From Inquilinus sp. Marseille-Q2685 (GTDB taxonomy: Bacteria; Pseudomonadota; Alphaproteobacteria; DSM-16000; Inquilinaceae): 64,000 bases of DNA. Position 1 is the first letter of the stretch. Each line of letters opens with the position of its first letter. Below the pieces are notes generated by a model. It saw nothing but the letters and a program-made list of their open reading frames with translations, was not told the DNA's origin and ran no database searches. The translations under genes were made by a program, and so were the position numbers. Shown piece after piece: positions 47,443-56,099 of the stretch. The DNA is taken from contig NZ_CAKAKL010000007.1 in the NCBI RefSeq assembly GCF_916619195.1, forward strand, positions 1 through 64,000, read 5' to 3'.

Positions 47443-47465
47443 TTGTTGAGAGTGAATCTCAACAA
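47443..47465. promoter_or_regulatory. A/T-rich perfect inverted repeat
   Basis: TTGTTGAGA - GTGAA - TCTCAACAA, 9-bp perfect arms, 21 bases after the GST stop and about 130 bases before the nitroreductase start. Too A/T-rich to be a strong terminator here and operator-like in shape. Confidence 0.4.
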
Positions 47466-47483
47466 ATTGGACTCACAATGATC

Positions 47484-47580
47484 GTCATGGCGAGCCCCGA
47501 AGGGGCGTGGCCATCCAGCGGCTCGATGCTCGAGACAAGAGGCCCCTGGATCGCCGCGTCGCTTCGCTCCTCGTGATGAC
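47484..47580. repeat. Long inverted intergenic repeat (second family), copy 2
   Basis: GTCATGGCGAGCCCCGAAGGGGCGTGGCCATCCAG at one end and CCCCTGGATCGCCGCGTCGC...GATGAC at the other (outer arms GTCAT/GATGAC, inner CCATCCAG/CCTGGAT) make a diverged relative of the element at 35767. It lies immediately before the nitroreductase start. Confidence 0.6.
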
Positions 47581-47597
47581 GGCAAGGGGTGCGAGAG

Positions 47598-48182
47598 ATG
47601 GATGCCTTGGATCTTCTGCTGAAGCGCCGCTCGGTGCCGGCCCGCAACATGGTCGAGCCCGGGCCGGATGCGGCGGCGCTGGAGCGGATCCTGCGGGCCG
47701 GCACGCGGGTGCCCGATCACGGCAAGCTGGCGCCCTGGCGCATCCAGGTGCTGCGCAAGGACGGGCAGCGCCGGCTGGGCGAGGCGATGGCCGAGATCTT
47801 CGCCCGCGAGAACGCCGACGCCAACGAGGCGCAGATCGAGGCGATGCGGCAGAAGCCGGCCCTGGCGCCGCTGCTGCTGGTCGTCACCCACAAGCCCCAG
47901 CCCGGCAAGATCCCGGAGCTGGAGCAGATCCTGTCCGGCGGCGCGCTGTGCCAGAATATCCTGATGGCGGCGCACGCCCAGGGCTATTGCGGCAGCTGGA
48001 ACACCGGCTGGCCGGCCTTCCACCCGCAGATCGTCGAGCTGCTGGGCCACGACCCGGCGACCGACAAGATCCTCGGCTTCATCTATCTCGGCACCGCGTC
48101 CGAGCCGATGGAGGACCGGCCGCGTCCGGATCTCGCCGACGTCGTCTCCGAATGGTCCGGCCCGCTGGTGCAGGTGGCCTGA
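47598..48182 (+). CDS. Nitroreductase family protein
   Basis: 194-residue FMN-dependent nitroreductase-fold protein of the short YdjA-like type: LLLKRRSVPARNMVEPGPD, AGTRVPDHGKLAPWRIQVL and the C-terminal GFIYLGTASEP that closes over FMN. Forms a homodimer sharing two FMN sites; reduces nitro compounds or quinones with NAD(P)H. ATG at 47598 preferred over a GTG nine bases upstream. Convergent with the following LysR gene, with only 6 bases between stops. Confidence 0.93.
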   Translation: MDALDLLLKRRSVPARNMVEPGPDAAALERILRAGTRVPDHGKLAPWRIQVLRKDGQRRLGEAMAEIFARENADANEAQIEAMRQKPALAPLLLVVTHKPQPGKIPELEQILSGGALCQNILMAAHAQGYCGSWNTGWPAFHPQIVELLGHDPATDKILGFIYLGTASEPMEDRPRPDLADVVSEWSGPLVQVA

Positions 48183-48188
48183 GGCGCC

Positions 48189-49115
48189 TCACGCCGCCGC
48201 GGCGACGCGGTGCGAGTCCATCAGAAGCGCGAGGAATTCCCGTGCCGCGGGGTTGACCGGGCCGTCCCCGGCGCCGCGCTCGGCATGGGCGACGCCCAGC
48301 TCCCAGCAGATCTCGGGCGGGGCCAGCGTCGCCACCGCCAAGGGCGGCCGGTGCGGGTCGGCCGGATGGGCGGCGACGATCTCCTCCGGCACCAGGGCGA
48401 TGCCGAGGCCGAGGGCGACGAGGTCCAGCGCGGTCGGCAGGTCGTTGACCTCGAAGCCGGTGCGGCGTTCCACCCGGATCCGGGCGAAGGCCTGGTCGAC
48501 CAGCTGCCGCGTGCCCCAGTCGGTCTGGAAGTCGACGAAGGTCTCGCGGCCCAGCCGGCTCAGGGGTACGTTCTTGCGGCCCGCCAGCGGATGGTCGTGG
48601 CTGCAGGCGGCCACCAGCTCCTCGCAGGCCAGCATGGTGGCATGGACGTCGGGGGGCGGCGCCGGCTGCATCGGCACGAAGGCCAGGTCCACCCGGCTGT
48701 CGCGCAGCTTCTCGAACAGCCGGTCGGACCCGCCCTGGCACAGCCGGATCTCGACCCCCGGATGGGCGGCGTGGAAGCGGGCCAAGAGGGCCGGCAGGTC
48801 GACGAAGGGCGCCAGGCTGTGGGTGGTGCCGATCGCCAGACGGCCGCGGGCCAGCCCCTGCACCGCGGCGACGGCGTCGCGGGCGCCCTGCGCCGCGGCC
48901 AGCACCCGCCGCGCCTCCTCGGCCAGCACCCGGCCGGCGGCGGTCAGGTCCACCCGCCTCGTGCTGCGGATGAACAGGGGCGCGCCCAGCTCCTCCTCCA
49001 GCGCCCGGATCGAGGCCGACAGGCCGGACTGGACGATGTTCCCCCGCCGGGCGGCGCGGGTGAAATGCTGCTCCTCCGCCACCGCCAGGAAATGCTCCAG
49101 CTGCCTCAGATCCAT
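48189..49115 (-). CDS. LysR family transcriptional regulator (aldo/keto reductase-linked)
   Basis: 308 residues of normal LTTR length: DNA-binding HTH at about 1-60 (HFTRAARRGNIVQSGLSASIRALEEELG, core AARRGNIVQSGLS), linker helix, and a two-lobed effector domain (LAIGTTHSLAPFVDLPALL; VDLAFVPMQ; GLGIALVPEEIV). Divergent from the aldo/keto reductase gene with LysR-type boxes between, so probably its regulator. Confidence 0.94.
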   Translation of the reverse strand: MDLRQLEHFLAVAEEQHFTRAARRGNIVQSGLSASIRALEEELGAPLFIRSTRRVDLTAAGRVLAEEARRVLAAAQGARDAVAAVQGLARGRLAIGTTHSLAPFVDLPALLARFHAAHPGVEIRLCQGGSDRLFEKLRDSRVDLAFVPMQPAPPPDVHATMLACEELVAACSHDHPLAGRKNVPLSRLGRETFVDFQTDWGTRQLVDQAFARIRVERRTGFEVNDLPTALDLVALGLGIALVPEEIVAAHPADPHRPPLAVATLAPPEICWELGVAHAERGAGDGPVNPAAREFLALLMDSHRVAAAA

Positions 49116-49150
49116 GGTCTGCCCGATCGCGCCGATTGTTCTTCAATCAT

Positions 49151-49193
49151 GCTGAATGTGATCTGAACATTCAATTGGAAAGCTGAATGTGAT
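49151..49193. promoter_or_regulatory. LysR-type operator cluster
   Basis: TGAATGT (49153-49159) and ACATTCA (49167-49173) are perfect 7-bp inverted arms separated by 7 bases. A second GCTGAATGTGAT (49182-49193) repeats GCTGAATGTGAT (49151-49162) exactly 31 bp downstream (three helical turns). The arrangement of a high-affinity palindrome plus a half-site is typical of LysR regulatory and activation sites. Confidence 0.65.
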
Positions 49194-49232
49194 GTCCCCA
49201 TCCTTGGTGCCGGACATGACGGGAGCAGACCG

Positions 49233-50258
49233 ATGAGCGAAGGCCACACGCATCTGCCGACACGGCGTTTCGGCACCACCGACATGGCGATCACCCGGGT
49301 CGGCTTCGGCGCCTGGGCGATTGGCGGCGCCGGCTGGGCCGCGGCCTGGGGCGAGCAGGACGACGACGCCTCGGTGGCGGCGATCCGCCACGCCGCCGAT
49401 GTCGGCATCAACTGGATCGACACGGCCGCCGTCTACGGCCTGGGCCATTCCGAGGAGATCGTCGGCCGCGCCCTGCGCGAGATACCGGCGGACAGGCGGC
49501 CCTATGTCTTCACCAAGGGCGGGCTGATCTGGGACGAATCGGCTCGCACCGCCCCGCCGAAGCGCGTCGGCGCCCCGGACAGCCTGCGGCGCGAGGTCGA
49601 GGCCTCGCTGCGCCGCCTCGGGGTCGAGCGGATCGACCTGTACCAGCTGCACTGGCCGGCCGAGGACGGCACCTCGATCGAGACCCTTTGGCAGACCTTC
49701 CTCGACCTGAAGAAGGAAGGGAAGGTGCGGGCGGTCGGCCTGTCCAACCACGATGTCGAGCTGCTGACCCGGGCGGAGGCGGTCGGCCATGTCGACACGC
49801 TGCAGCCGCCCTTCTCGGCCATCCGGCGCGACATCGCGGGGGCGGAGCTGCCCTGGTGCGCGAAGCACGACACCGGCGTCATCGTCTACAGCCCGATGCA
49901 GTCCGGCCTCTTGACCGGCGCCTTCACGGCGGAACGGGCGGCGGCGCTGCCGAAGGACGACTGGCGCTCGCGCTCGCCGCATTTCACCGGCGACGGCCTG
50001 GCCCGGAACCTGGCGCTGGCCGAGGCGCTGAAGCCGGTGGCGGCGCGCCACGGCACCTCCGTCGCCGCGGTGGCTGTGGCCTGGACCCTGGCCTGGCCGG
50101 CGGTCACCGCCGCCATCGTCGGCGCCCGCAGCCCGGAGCAGGTCGACGGCTGGCTCGACGCCGCCACGCTGGAGCTGACGCCGGAGGATGTCGACGAGAT
50201 CGCCGCGGCGATCGAACGCACCGGCGCCGGCACCGGGCCGGTCAGGCCGACCCGCTGA
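49233..50258 (+). CDS. Aldo/keto reductase
   Basis: 341-residue NADPH-dependent oxidoreductase on a TIM barrel. The catalytic tetrad is D in NWIDTAAVYG, Y in AVYGLGHSEE, K in YVFTKGG and H in LYQLHWPAED. C-terminal NADP-binding IVGARSPEQVDGWLDA. Close in style to the YajO/IolS-type subfamily. Divergent from a LysR gene. Confidence 0.95.
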   Translation: MSEGHTHLPTRRFGTTDMAITRVGFGAWAIGGAGWAAAWGEQDDDASVAAIRHAADVGINWIDTAAVYGLGHSEEIVGRALREIPADRRPYVFTKGGLIWDESARTAPPKRVGAPDSLRREVEASLRRLGVERIDLYQLHWPAEDGTSIETLWQTFLDLKKEGKVRAVGLSNHDVELLTRAEAVGHVDTLQPPFSAIRRDIAGAELPWCAKHDTGVIVYSPMQSGLLTGAFTAERAAALPKDDWRSRSPHFTGDGLARNLALAEALKPVAARHGTSVAAVAVAWTLAWPAVTAAIVGARSPEQVDGWLDAATLELTPEDVDEIAAAIERTGAGTGPVRPTR

Positions 50259-50275
50259 GGCGCGTCGCGGCAGCC

Positions 50276-51376
50276 CTACTTCTGCCGCGGCTCCCGCAGC
50301 GTCGTGCCGGCGGCGACCTGGCGGCCGGCGCGGCTGGCCAGCACCGCCTCCAGCAAGGTCCGCGCGGCGTTCCGCACCTCCTCGCGGATCGCCGCATCGG
50401 CATCCAGCGCGGCGTGGCTGGTGGCGTAGGGCTCCCAGTAGCCGATGTAGCGGTCGACCTCCGCCAGCGGCCCGGCCGGGACGAGATGCATGTAGCTCAG
50501 CCAGTCGGACAGGCTGCGGCGCACGCCTTCGACGCCCTCGACATCGCCGTGCACCACTACGGCGAAGTGGCGGCCGGCGAGGTGCCGGGGATAGTCCCAG
50601 CCCGCCATCTCGATCTCCTTGGCCCGCTTGGCGTCCTTGCCCTGGGTCAGGGTCGGATCCGGGTTGCCGCCATCGGCGCAGACCAGCCGGTCCATCATCA
50701 GCTTCACCGGCGAGGAGACCTGGTACCAGTTCACCGGCGTCACGATCATGACCCCGTGCGCCGCGACCCAGAGCGGATAGATCTCGTTCATCCAGTCCTG
50801 CACCTGGCCCAGCGAATGGTTCGGGTAGCAGGAGCAGGGCCAGTGGCAGAGGGCGGGCGCGGTCGAGAAGCAGGCCTTGCAGGGATGGATGTGCCGTCCG
50901 TACTCCGAGGCCAGCCGGCTGAGGTCGAGCAGATCGGTCTCGACCCCCGCGGCGGCGGCGAAGACCTCTCGGGCCGTCTCCATCAGCCGATAGCTTTTCG
51001 AGATCTCGCCCGGGCAGGTGTGCTCGCTGCGCGAGGACCCGCTGATCAGCAGGATCCGGGCGGGGAGGGCAGGATCGGCATGCTGGTGCTCCGCGTCCCG
51101 GATCGCCTCCCGCGCCGCGATCCAGTCGACCGACAGGTCGTAGTCGGGATCGGCGAAGCCCGGCCCGGCCTTCCGCGTCCGCGGGCTCTTCCGCGAATGG
51201 CTGTAGGCATCCCACGCCGCGGCGGCGATCCGGCCGACCTCCTCCTGCAGGGGATCGAAGGCGGGATCCTGGAACTGGCCGAGGAAGCGCCGCCGAAACT
51301 CCTCCTCGCTCAGGCCGGGGCTCGGGGAGCCCGTGCGCGGCTCCAGGTCGGGCGGGCCGGATCCGTCGCCGGTCAC
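50276..51376 (-). CDS. Cysteine-rich NADPH-dependent FMN reductase/flavodoxin-like protein
   Basis: 366 residues. The flavodoxin-like FMN-binding fold spans roughly residues 105-290: ARILLISGSSRSEHTCPGEISKS, VMIVTPVNWYQVSSPVKLMMDRLV. It has a 100-residue N-terminal extension with EEEFRRRFLGQFQDP and a striking cysteine-rich insert, HPCKACFSTAPALC, HWPCSCYPNHS (five Cys within about 20 residues) that could bind a metal or an iron-sulfur cluster. The GTG start overlaps the paoC stop (GTGA), so it is co-translated with the molybdenum enzyme and may serve as its electron partner or accessory. That link is inference. Confidence 0.8.
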   Translation of the reverse strand: MTGDGSGPPDLEPRTGSPSPGLSEEEFRRRFLGQFQDPAFDPLQEEVGRIAAAAWDAYSHSRKSPRTRKAGPGFADPDYDLSVDWIAAREAIRDAEHQHADPALPARILLISGSSRSEHTCPGEISKSYRLMETAREVFAAAAGVETDLLDLSRLASEYGRHIHPCKACFSTAPALCHWPCSCYPNHSLGQVQDWMNEIYPLWVAAHGVMIVTPVNWYQVSSPVKLMMDRLVCADGGNPDPTLTQGKDAKRAKEIEMAGWDYPRHLAGRHFAVVVHGDVEGVEGVRRSLSDWLSYMHLVPAGPLAEVDRYIGYWEPYATSHAALDADAAIREEVRNAARTLLEAVLASRAGRQVAAGTTLREPRQK

Positions 51377-53649
51377 GCCAGCAGGTCCTCGATCCGGATC
51401 GGCAGGCTCCTGATCCGCTTGCCGGTCGCGTGGTATACGGCGTTGGCGACGGCGGCCGCGGTGCCGACATTGCCCAACTCGCCCAGCCCCTTGATGCCGG
51501 CGGTATTGACCCTGTCGTCCCGCTCGGGGACCAGGATGACGTCGACCTCGCCGATATCGGCGTTCACCGGGATCAGGTATTCGGCGATGTCGGTGTTGAC
51601 GAAGCGGGCGCTGCGCTCGTCGATCTCGGTCTTCTCGTGCAGGGCCGAGCCGACGCCCCAGATCATCCCGCCCATCAGCTGGCTGCGGGCGGTGCGCGGG
51701 TTCATGATCCGCCCGGCGGCGAAGGCGCCGACCATGCGCGGCACCCGGATCTCGCGGGTGCGGGCATGGATCCGGATCTCGACGAACTCGGCCCCGAAGG
51801 CATAGCGGATGAAGTCCTCGCCCTTCGGGCCGCCGGCCAGCGCGTTGGCGCCGCGGTACAGCTTGTCGATCGAGCCGGGCGGCAGGCCCTTGGGTACGGA
51901 CTCGGCGTATTCCTCGATCGCCCCGGCGCCGATCCGGCCAAACGCCGCGTGCAGCTCCTCGGCCTGCCCGTCCGGGCCGACCAGCCGGCCGTCGCGCAGG
52001 TCGTAGCCCGACAGATCGTTGTCCCGGCCCGCCTTGGCGCGGAACAGGGTCTCGCGGATCGCATCGCAGGCCTTGATCACCGCCGTGCAGACGCTCGCGG
52101 TCATGTTCGACCCGCCGGCGACCGGGGCGGGCGGCAGCGCCGTGTCGCCCAGCACCACCTCGACCCGGTCGAGCGGCAGGCCCAGCCGCTCCGCCGCCGC
52201 CTGCCCGATCACGGTGTAGGCCCCGGTGCCGAGGTCGTGGGCGGCCGTCGCCACCTGGACCCGGCCGTCGCCCAGCAGCCGGACGCGGGCCGAGGCGGCG
52301 GCGATCAGGCTCGGATAGCAGGCGGTGGCGCAGCCCCAGCCGACCAGCCAGTCGCCGTCGCGCATCGATCCGGGCCGCGGGTCGCGCCGGGCCCAGCCGA
52401 AAGTCGCGGCGGCGGTGTCGTAGCAGGGCATCAGGGACCGGCTGCTGTAGGGCACGTTCTTGATCGGCTCGGCCACTGTGTCATTGACGCGCCGCAGCTC
52501 CACCGGATCCATGTCCAGCTTCACCGCCAGCTCGTCCATCGCGCTCTCCAGCGCGTACATGTAGGGCACCTCGGCCGGGGCGCGCATGAAGCCGGGCGTG
52601 CCGCGGTCGGCGTGGACGACGTGGACCTTGGAGCGGACGTTCGGCGCGGCGTACATCCGCGTCGTCGTATCGGTGCCGGCGACCATGTAGGAATCGGGCC
52701 GGGAGGTGACCTCCCACCCCTCGTGGTCGAGCGCGACCAGACGGCCGTCCTTGCCGGCGGCGAGCTTCACCCGGTGCCGGGTCTCGGCCCGGTAGCTGGT
52801 GGTGGTGAAGCCCTGGGTGCGGCTGGTCGTCAGCTTCACCGGCCGGCCGACCCGGCGGGCGGCGATCGCCGTCAGGGCGGTGCGCGGCGTGACCGAGGCC
52901 TTCGACCCGAAGGCGCCGCCGACGAAGGGGCTGACCACCTGGACGTTCTCCGGGTCGAGGCCGAGCTGCTGCGCCACGCCGTGCTTCAGGCCATAGACGA
53001 TCTGGCTCGGCTCGTGGATCGTCAGCCGCACCCCATCCCAGGCGCAGGTGGTGGTGAACAGCTCGATCGGGTTGTGATGCTCGATCGGCGTCGCATATTC
53101 GGCCTCGACCGTCGCGGCGGCGCTCCTCGCGGCCGCATCCACGTCGCCGACCGCGGGGTCCTCATGCGACTCGCTGGCCTCGGCCGCGGCGACCGTGTCG
53201 ACGCCCGGCGCGTCGAAGCCCCAGCTCGGCGCCGGGTCGGCGCGGTACTGCAGCCGCACCCTGTGCGCCGCATCCCGTGCGGCCTCGAAGGTCTCGGCGG
53301 TGACCATGGCCACGATCTGGCCGTCATGCCAGATCCGGGCGCTGTCGAGCGGGCGGATCGTGGTCGAGGCATAGCCGCCGGCGGTGAAATGCTTCATCGG
53401 CGCGACCTGGCCGTGCGCGTCGCGCCAGGTGAGGATGTCGAGCACGCCGGGCACGGCCTTCGCGTCCTCCAGCTCGATGCCGGCGATCTCGCCCTTGGCC
53501 ACCGCGCTGGTGACCAGCACGGCATAGGCCGGGTTCTGCACCGGGGCGTCGGACGGGTAGCGCGCCTCGCCGGTCACCTTGCGGCGGCCGTCGATTCGCG
53601 GCTCGGGGCGGCCCATATTGGGGCCGGGCTCGGGGGCGGCTCTCACCAT
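51373..53649 (-). CDS. paoC: Periplasmic aldehyde oxidoreductase, molybdenum-binding subunit
   Basis: 758-residue xanthine-oxidase-family large subunit (E. coli PaoC/YagR is similar in length). GRPEPRIDGRRKVTGEARYPSD opens the family; the molybdopterin-contact motifs PFVGGAFGSKAS, GTPGFMRAPAEVPYMYALES and GSNMTASVCTAV follow. The catalytic glutamate is in GIKGLGELGNVGTAAAVANAVYH (core KGLGELG) near the C-terminus. Accepts a Mo-cytosine dinucleotide cofactor in its class and oxidises aldehydes. No own signal peptide: exported by hitch-hiking on PaoA's Tat signal. One base separates it from paoB. Confidence 0.9.
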   Translation of the reverse strand: MVRAAPEPGPNMGRPEPRIDGRRKVTGEARYPSDAPVQNPAYAVLVTSAVAKGEIAGIELEDAKAVPGVLDILTWRDAHGQVAPMKHFTAGGYASTTIRPLDSARIWHDGQIVAMVTAETFEAARDAAHRVRLQYRADPAPSWGFDAPGVDTVAAAEASESHEDPAVGDVDAAARSAAATVEAEYATPIEHHNPIELFTTTCAWDGVRLTIHEPSQIVYGLKHGVAQQLGLDPENVQVVSPFVGGAFGSKASVTPRTALTAIAARRVGRPVKLTTSRTQGFTTTSYRAETRHRVKLAAGKDGRLVALDHEGWEVTSRPDSYMVAGTDTTTRMYAAPNVRSKVHVVHADRGTPGFMRAPAEVPYMYALESAMDELAVKLDMDPVELRRVNDTVAEPIKNVPYSSRSLMPCYDTAAATFGWARRDPRPGSMRDGDWLVGWGCATACYPSLIAAASARVRLLGDGRVQVATAAHDLGTGAYTVIGQAAAERLGLPLDRVEVVLGDTALPPAPVAGGSNMTASVCTAVIKACDAIRETLFRAKAGRDNDLSGYDLRDGRLVGPDGQAEELHAAFGRIGAGAIEEYAESVPKGLPPGSIDKLYRGANALAGGPKGEDFIRYAFGAEFVEIRIHARTREIRVPRMVGAFAAGRIMNPRTARSQLMGGMIWGVGSALHEKTEIDERSARFVNTDIAEYLIPVNADIGEVDVILVPERDDRVNTAGIKGLGELGNVGTAAAVANAVYHATGKRIRSLPIRIEDLLA

Positions 53650-53650
53650 G

Positions 53651-54637
53651 TCACGCCTCCATCCTTGCGGTCTGCAGCAAGGCGCGCACCAGCGTGCGGC
53701 GCCCGAGTTCCACCTTGAACGCGTTGTGCCGCTGCGGCCGGGCCGAGGCGAAGGCCGCCTGCGCCGCCGCTTCGGCCGCATCCTCGTCGAGCGGCTTGCC
53801 CTTCAGCGCCGCCTCGGCGGCGCGGGCCCGCCACGGCACCGTCGCCACCCCGCCCAGCGCGATCCGGGCCTCGCGCACCGTCCCGTCGGCGATGTCGAGC
53901 GCCACGGCGGCGGAGGCGAGCGCGAAGGCGAAGGATTCCCGGTCCCGGATCTTCAGGTAGAGGGACCTGCGGGTCCACGGGCCGCCGGGCACGTCGATCG
54001 CGGTGATGACCTCGCCGGGGCCGAGCCGGGTCTCGCGATGCGGCTCGCCGTCCGGCAGGCGGTGCAATTCGGAGACCGGCATGGTGCGGGCGCCGTCCGG
54101 CCCGACGATGTCGAGCGTCGCGTCCAGCGCGATCAGCGCCTGTGCGAAGTCCCCGGGATAGGTCGCGATGCAGGCGTCGCTGGTGCCCAGCACCGCATGC
54201 TGGCGGTTGACGCCCTGGATCGCGGCGCAACCCGATCCGGGCGCGCGCTTGTTGCATTCGGCCCAGGAAGTGTCGCGGAAATAGGGGCAGCGGGTGCGCT
54301 GCAGCAGGTTGCCTCCCAGCGTCGCCATGTTGCGCAGCTGCTGGCTGGCGGCGAGGTCGAGCGACTGCGCCACAACCGGATAGTCCCGCCGGATGTCCTC
54401 GTCCGCGGCGACATCCGCCATCCGGGCCGTGGCGCCGAGACGCAGGCCCCGCGCCGTGCTCTCGATCCGGTTCTCGCCGATGCCGGTGATGTCGATCAGC
54501 CGCTCCGGCCGCATCACGTCGAGCTTCATCAGGTCCAGCAGCGTGGTGCCGCCGGCGATGAACTGCGCGGCGTGTCCGGCGGCGGCACGGACCGCCTCCT
54601 GCGCCGAGGCGGCACGGTCGTAGTCGAAGGGGCGCAT
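53651..54637 (-). CDS. paoB: Periplasmic aldehyde oxidoreductase, FAD-binding subunit
   Basis: 328-residue FAD subunit. The FAD motif is FIAGGTTLLDLMK, with later NMATLGGNLLQ. The stretch RCPYFRDTSWAECNKRAPGSGC (four cysteines counted with CIATYPGD) is the insertion that carries an extra [4Fe-4S] cluster in PaoB and distinguishes it from ordinary xanthine dehydrogenase FAD subunits. One base from paoA upstream and paoC downstream. Confidence 0.9.
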   Translation of the reverse strand: MRPFDYDRAASAQEAVRAAAGHAAQFIAGGTTLLDLMKLDVMRPERLIDITGIGENRIESTARGLRLGATARMADVAADEDIRRDYPVVAQSLDLAASQQLRNMATLGGNLLQRTRCPYFRDTSWAECNKRAPGSGCAAIQGVNRQHAVLGTSDACIATYPGDFAQALIALDATLDIVGPDGARTMPVSELHRLPDGEPHRETRLGPGEVITAIDVPGGPWTRRSLYLKIRDRESFAFALASAAVALDIADGTVREARIALGGVATVPWRARAAEAALKGKPLDEDAAEAAAQAAFASARPQRHNAFKVELGRRTLVRALLQTARMEA

Positions 54638-54638
54638 C

Positions 54639-55259
54639 TCAGCCCTCCATCTGGGGCTTGGCCTGAAGGACGGCGGCGACGATGTTCGGATAGGCGGCGC
54701 AGCGGCACAGATTGCCGCTCATGTATTCGCGGATCTCGGCCTCGCTGCCGGCATGTCCCTCCTCGACACAGGCGACGGCGGACATGATCTGCCCGGGCGT
54801 ACAGTAGCCGCACTGGAAGGCGTCGTGGTCGATGAAGGCCTGCTGCATCGGATGCAGGGCCCCGTCGGGCGCCAGCCCTTCGATCGTGGTGACCTCGTGC
54901 TCCTCCGCCATGACGGCGAGGACGAAGCAGGACAGCACACGCCTTCCGTCCAGCAGCACGGTGCAGGCTCCGCACTGCCCGTGATCGCAGCCCTTCTTCG
55001 AGCCGGTCAGGCCGACATGCTCGCGCAGGGCGTCGAGCAGGGTGGTCCGGCCGTCGAGGGCAAGGCTGTGGTCCTGGCCGTTGATCCTGAGCGTCACCGG
55101 CACCAGCCGGCCGCCATCCCGCGAGGCCGTGCGCTCGGCTCTCTCGGCGAGCGCCGGGCCGGGACCGGCGAGCGGGAAGGCCGCGGTGGCGGCGGTGATG
55201 CCCAGGAAGGCGCGGCGCTTGACGTCGGGCAGGCTGGCGGGCTGGCTGTCTGCTTGCAT
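54639..55259 (-). CDS. paoA: Periplasmic aldehyde oxidoreductase, [2Fe-2S] subunit
   Basis: 206 residues. N-terminal twin-arginine signal KRRAFLGITAATAAFPLAG exports the folded PaoABC heterotrimer. Two [2Fe-2S] sites: the ferredoxin-like CDHGQCGACTVLLDGRRVLSC (core CDHGQCGAC) and the helical CGYCTPGQ...CRC. First gene of a three-gene unit with 1-base spacers; a 106-base spacer upstream probably holds the promoter. In E. coli the enzyme detoxifies aromatic aldehydes. Confidence 0.92.
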   Translation of the reverse strand: MQADSQPASLPDVKRRAFLGITAATAAFPLAGPGPALAERAERTASRDGGRLVPVTLRINGQDHSLALDGRTTLLDALREHVGLTGSKKGCDHGQCGACTVLLDGRRVLSCFVLAVMAEEHEVTTIEGLAPDGALHPMQQAFIDHDAFQCGYCTPGQIMSAVACVEEGHAGSEAEIREYMSGNLCRCAAYPNIVAAVLQAKPQMEG

Positions 55260-55365
55260 CGCCTGGCTCCAGATTGTGTCGGGGACCGCGGCCGCCGTGG
55301 CGGCGCGGCCTTTATCGACGACAATGAGCCCGCGGCAGCCCCGGTTCCGGAAGCCCGCCCGCCGG

Positions 55366-55989
55366 TCAGGTCTCGACCGCCAGCCCGGCGAACGGGTCGC
55401 GCCAGGCGTCGATCCGGTTCAGCCGGTCGTGCCAGCGCATGATATGGGCGTACTGCGTCACCGGGATCCCGGCGCGCTCGGCGAAGGGCAGGGCGGTCGC
55501 CACCCGGAAGTCGGCATAGGTCGGGCGGTCGCCGACCAGCCAGGTGCGGCCGGCCAGGATCTCGTCGAGCACGGGGCTGCAGACGGCCAGATCCTCGGCG
55601 GCGTCGTCCAGAGCCTTCTGGTTGGCGGGCCGCGACATGAATTGCGGCCGGATCAGGTTCTCGAAATAGAACACGTCGCCGGCCCGGGTGAAGTGATGGG
55701 GGCCCCAGCTGACCCAGCGCAGCATCTCGACCATGCGCTCGTCGGTCGGCCAGAACTCGCCGCCGGCCAGGGTCGACAGCCGGTAGGCGATGGCGTCGGT
55801 CTCCCACAGCGGGGCACGGCCCTCCTCGACCAGGATCGGCACCCGGGTGTTCGGGTTCAGCGGCCGGAACTCCTCCCGGTAGCGCGGGTCCATCGGGCGG
55901 GCGCGGACGAACTCGACCGGCGAGCCGAGATATTTCGCCACCGCCACGGCGACGCGCGGGTTGAGGTTCGGAGAATAATAGAGCTTCAC
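55366..55989 (-). CDS. Glutathione S-transferase family protein
   Basis: 207 residues. N-terminal LYYSPNLNPRVAVAVAKYLGSPV (Ser/Asn activating region), FRPLNPNTRVPILVEEG (cis-Pro) and LWETDAIAYRLSTLAGG (E-T/S glutathione contacts); all-helical C-domain with WLVGDRPTYADFRVATALPFAE. GTG start with AGGAGG seven bases upstream. Distinct from the GST at 46754. Monocistronic between the pao and pqq loci. Confidence 0.92.
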   Translation of the reverse strand: MKLYYSPNLNPRVAVAVAKYLGSPVEFVRARPMDPRYREEFRPLNPNTRVPILVEEGRAPLWETDAIAYRLSTLAGGEFWPTDERMVEMLRWVSWGPHHFTRAGDVFYFENLIRPQFMSRPANQKALDDAAEDLAVCSPVLDEILAGRTWLVGDRPTYADFRVATALPFAERAGIPVTQYAHIMRWHDRLNRIDAWRDPFAGLAVET

Positions 55990-56099
55990 GGCGCTGCCTC
56001 CTGTCCGGCACGGGTCGCGGGTTGATCACCTCGCAGCCATGGTCGTGGCGGAGTGGACGGAATCGACAGTACCAGATCGAAATATCGACTTGCGGGCGA

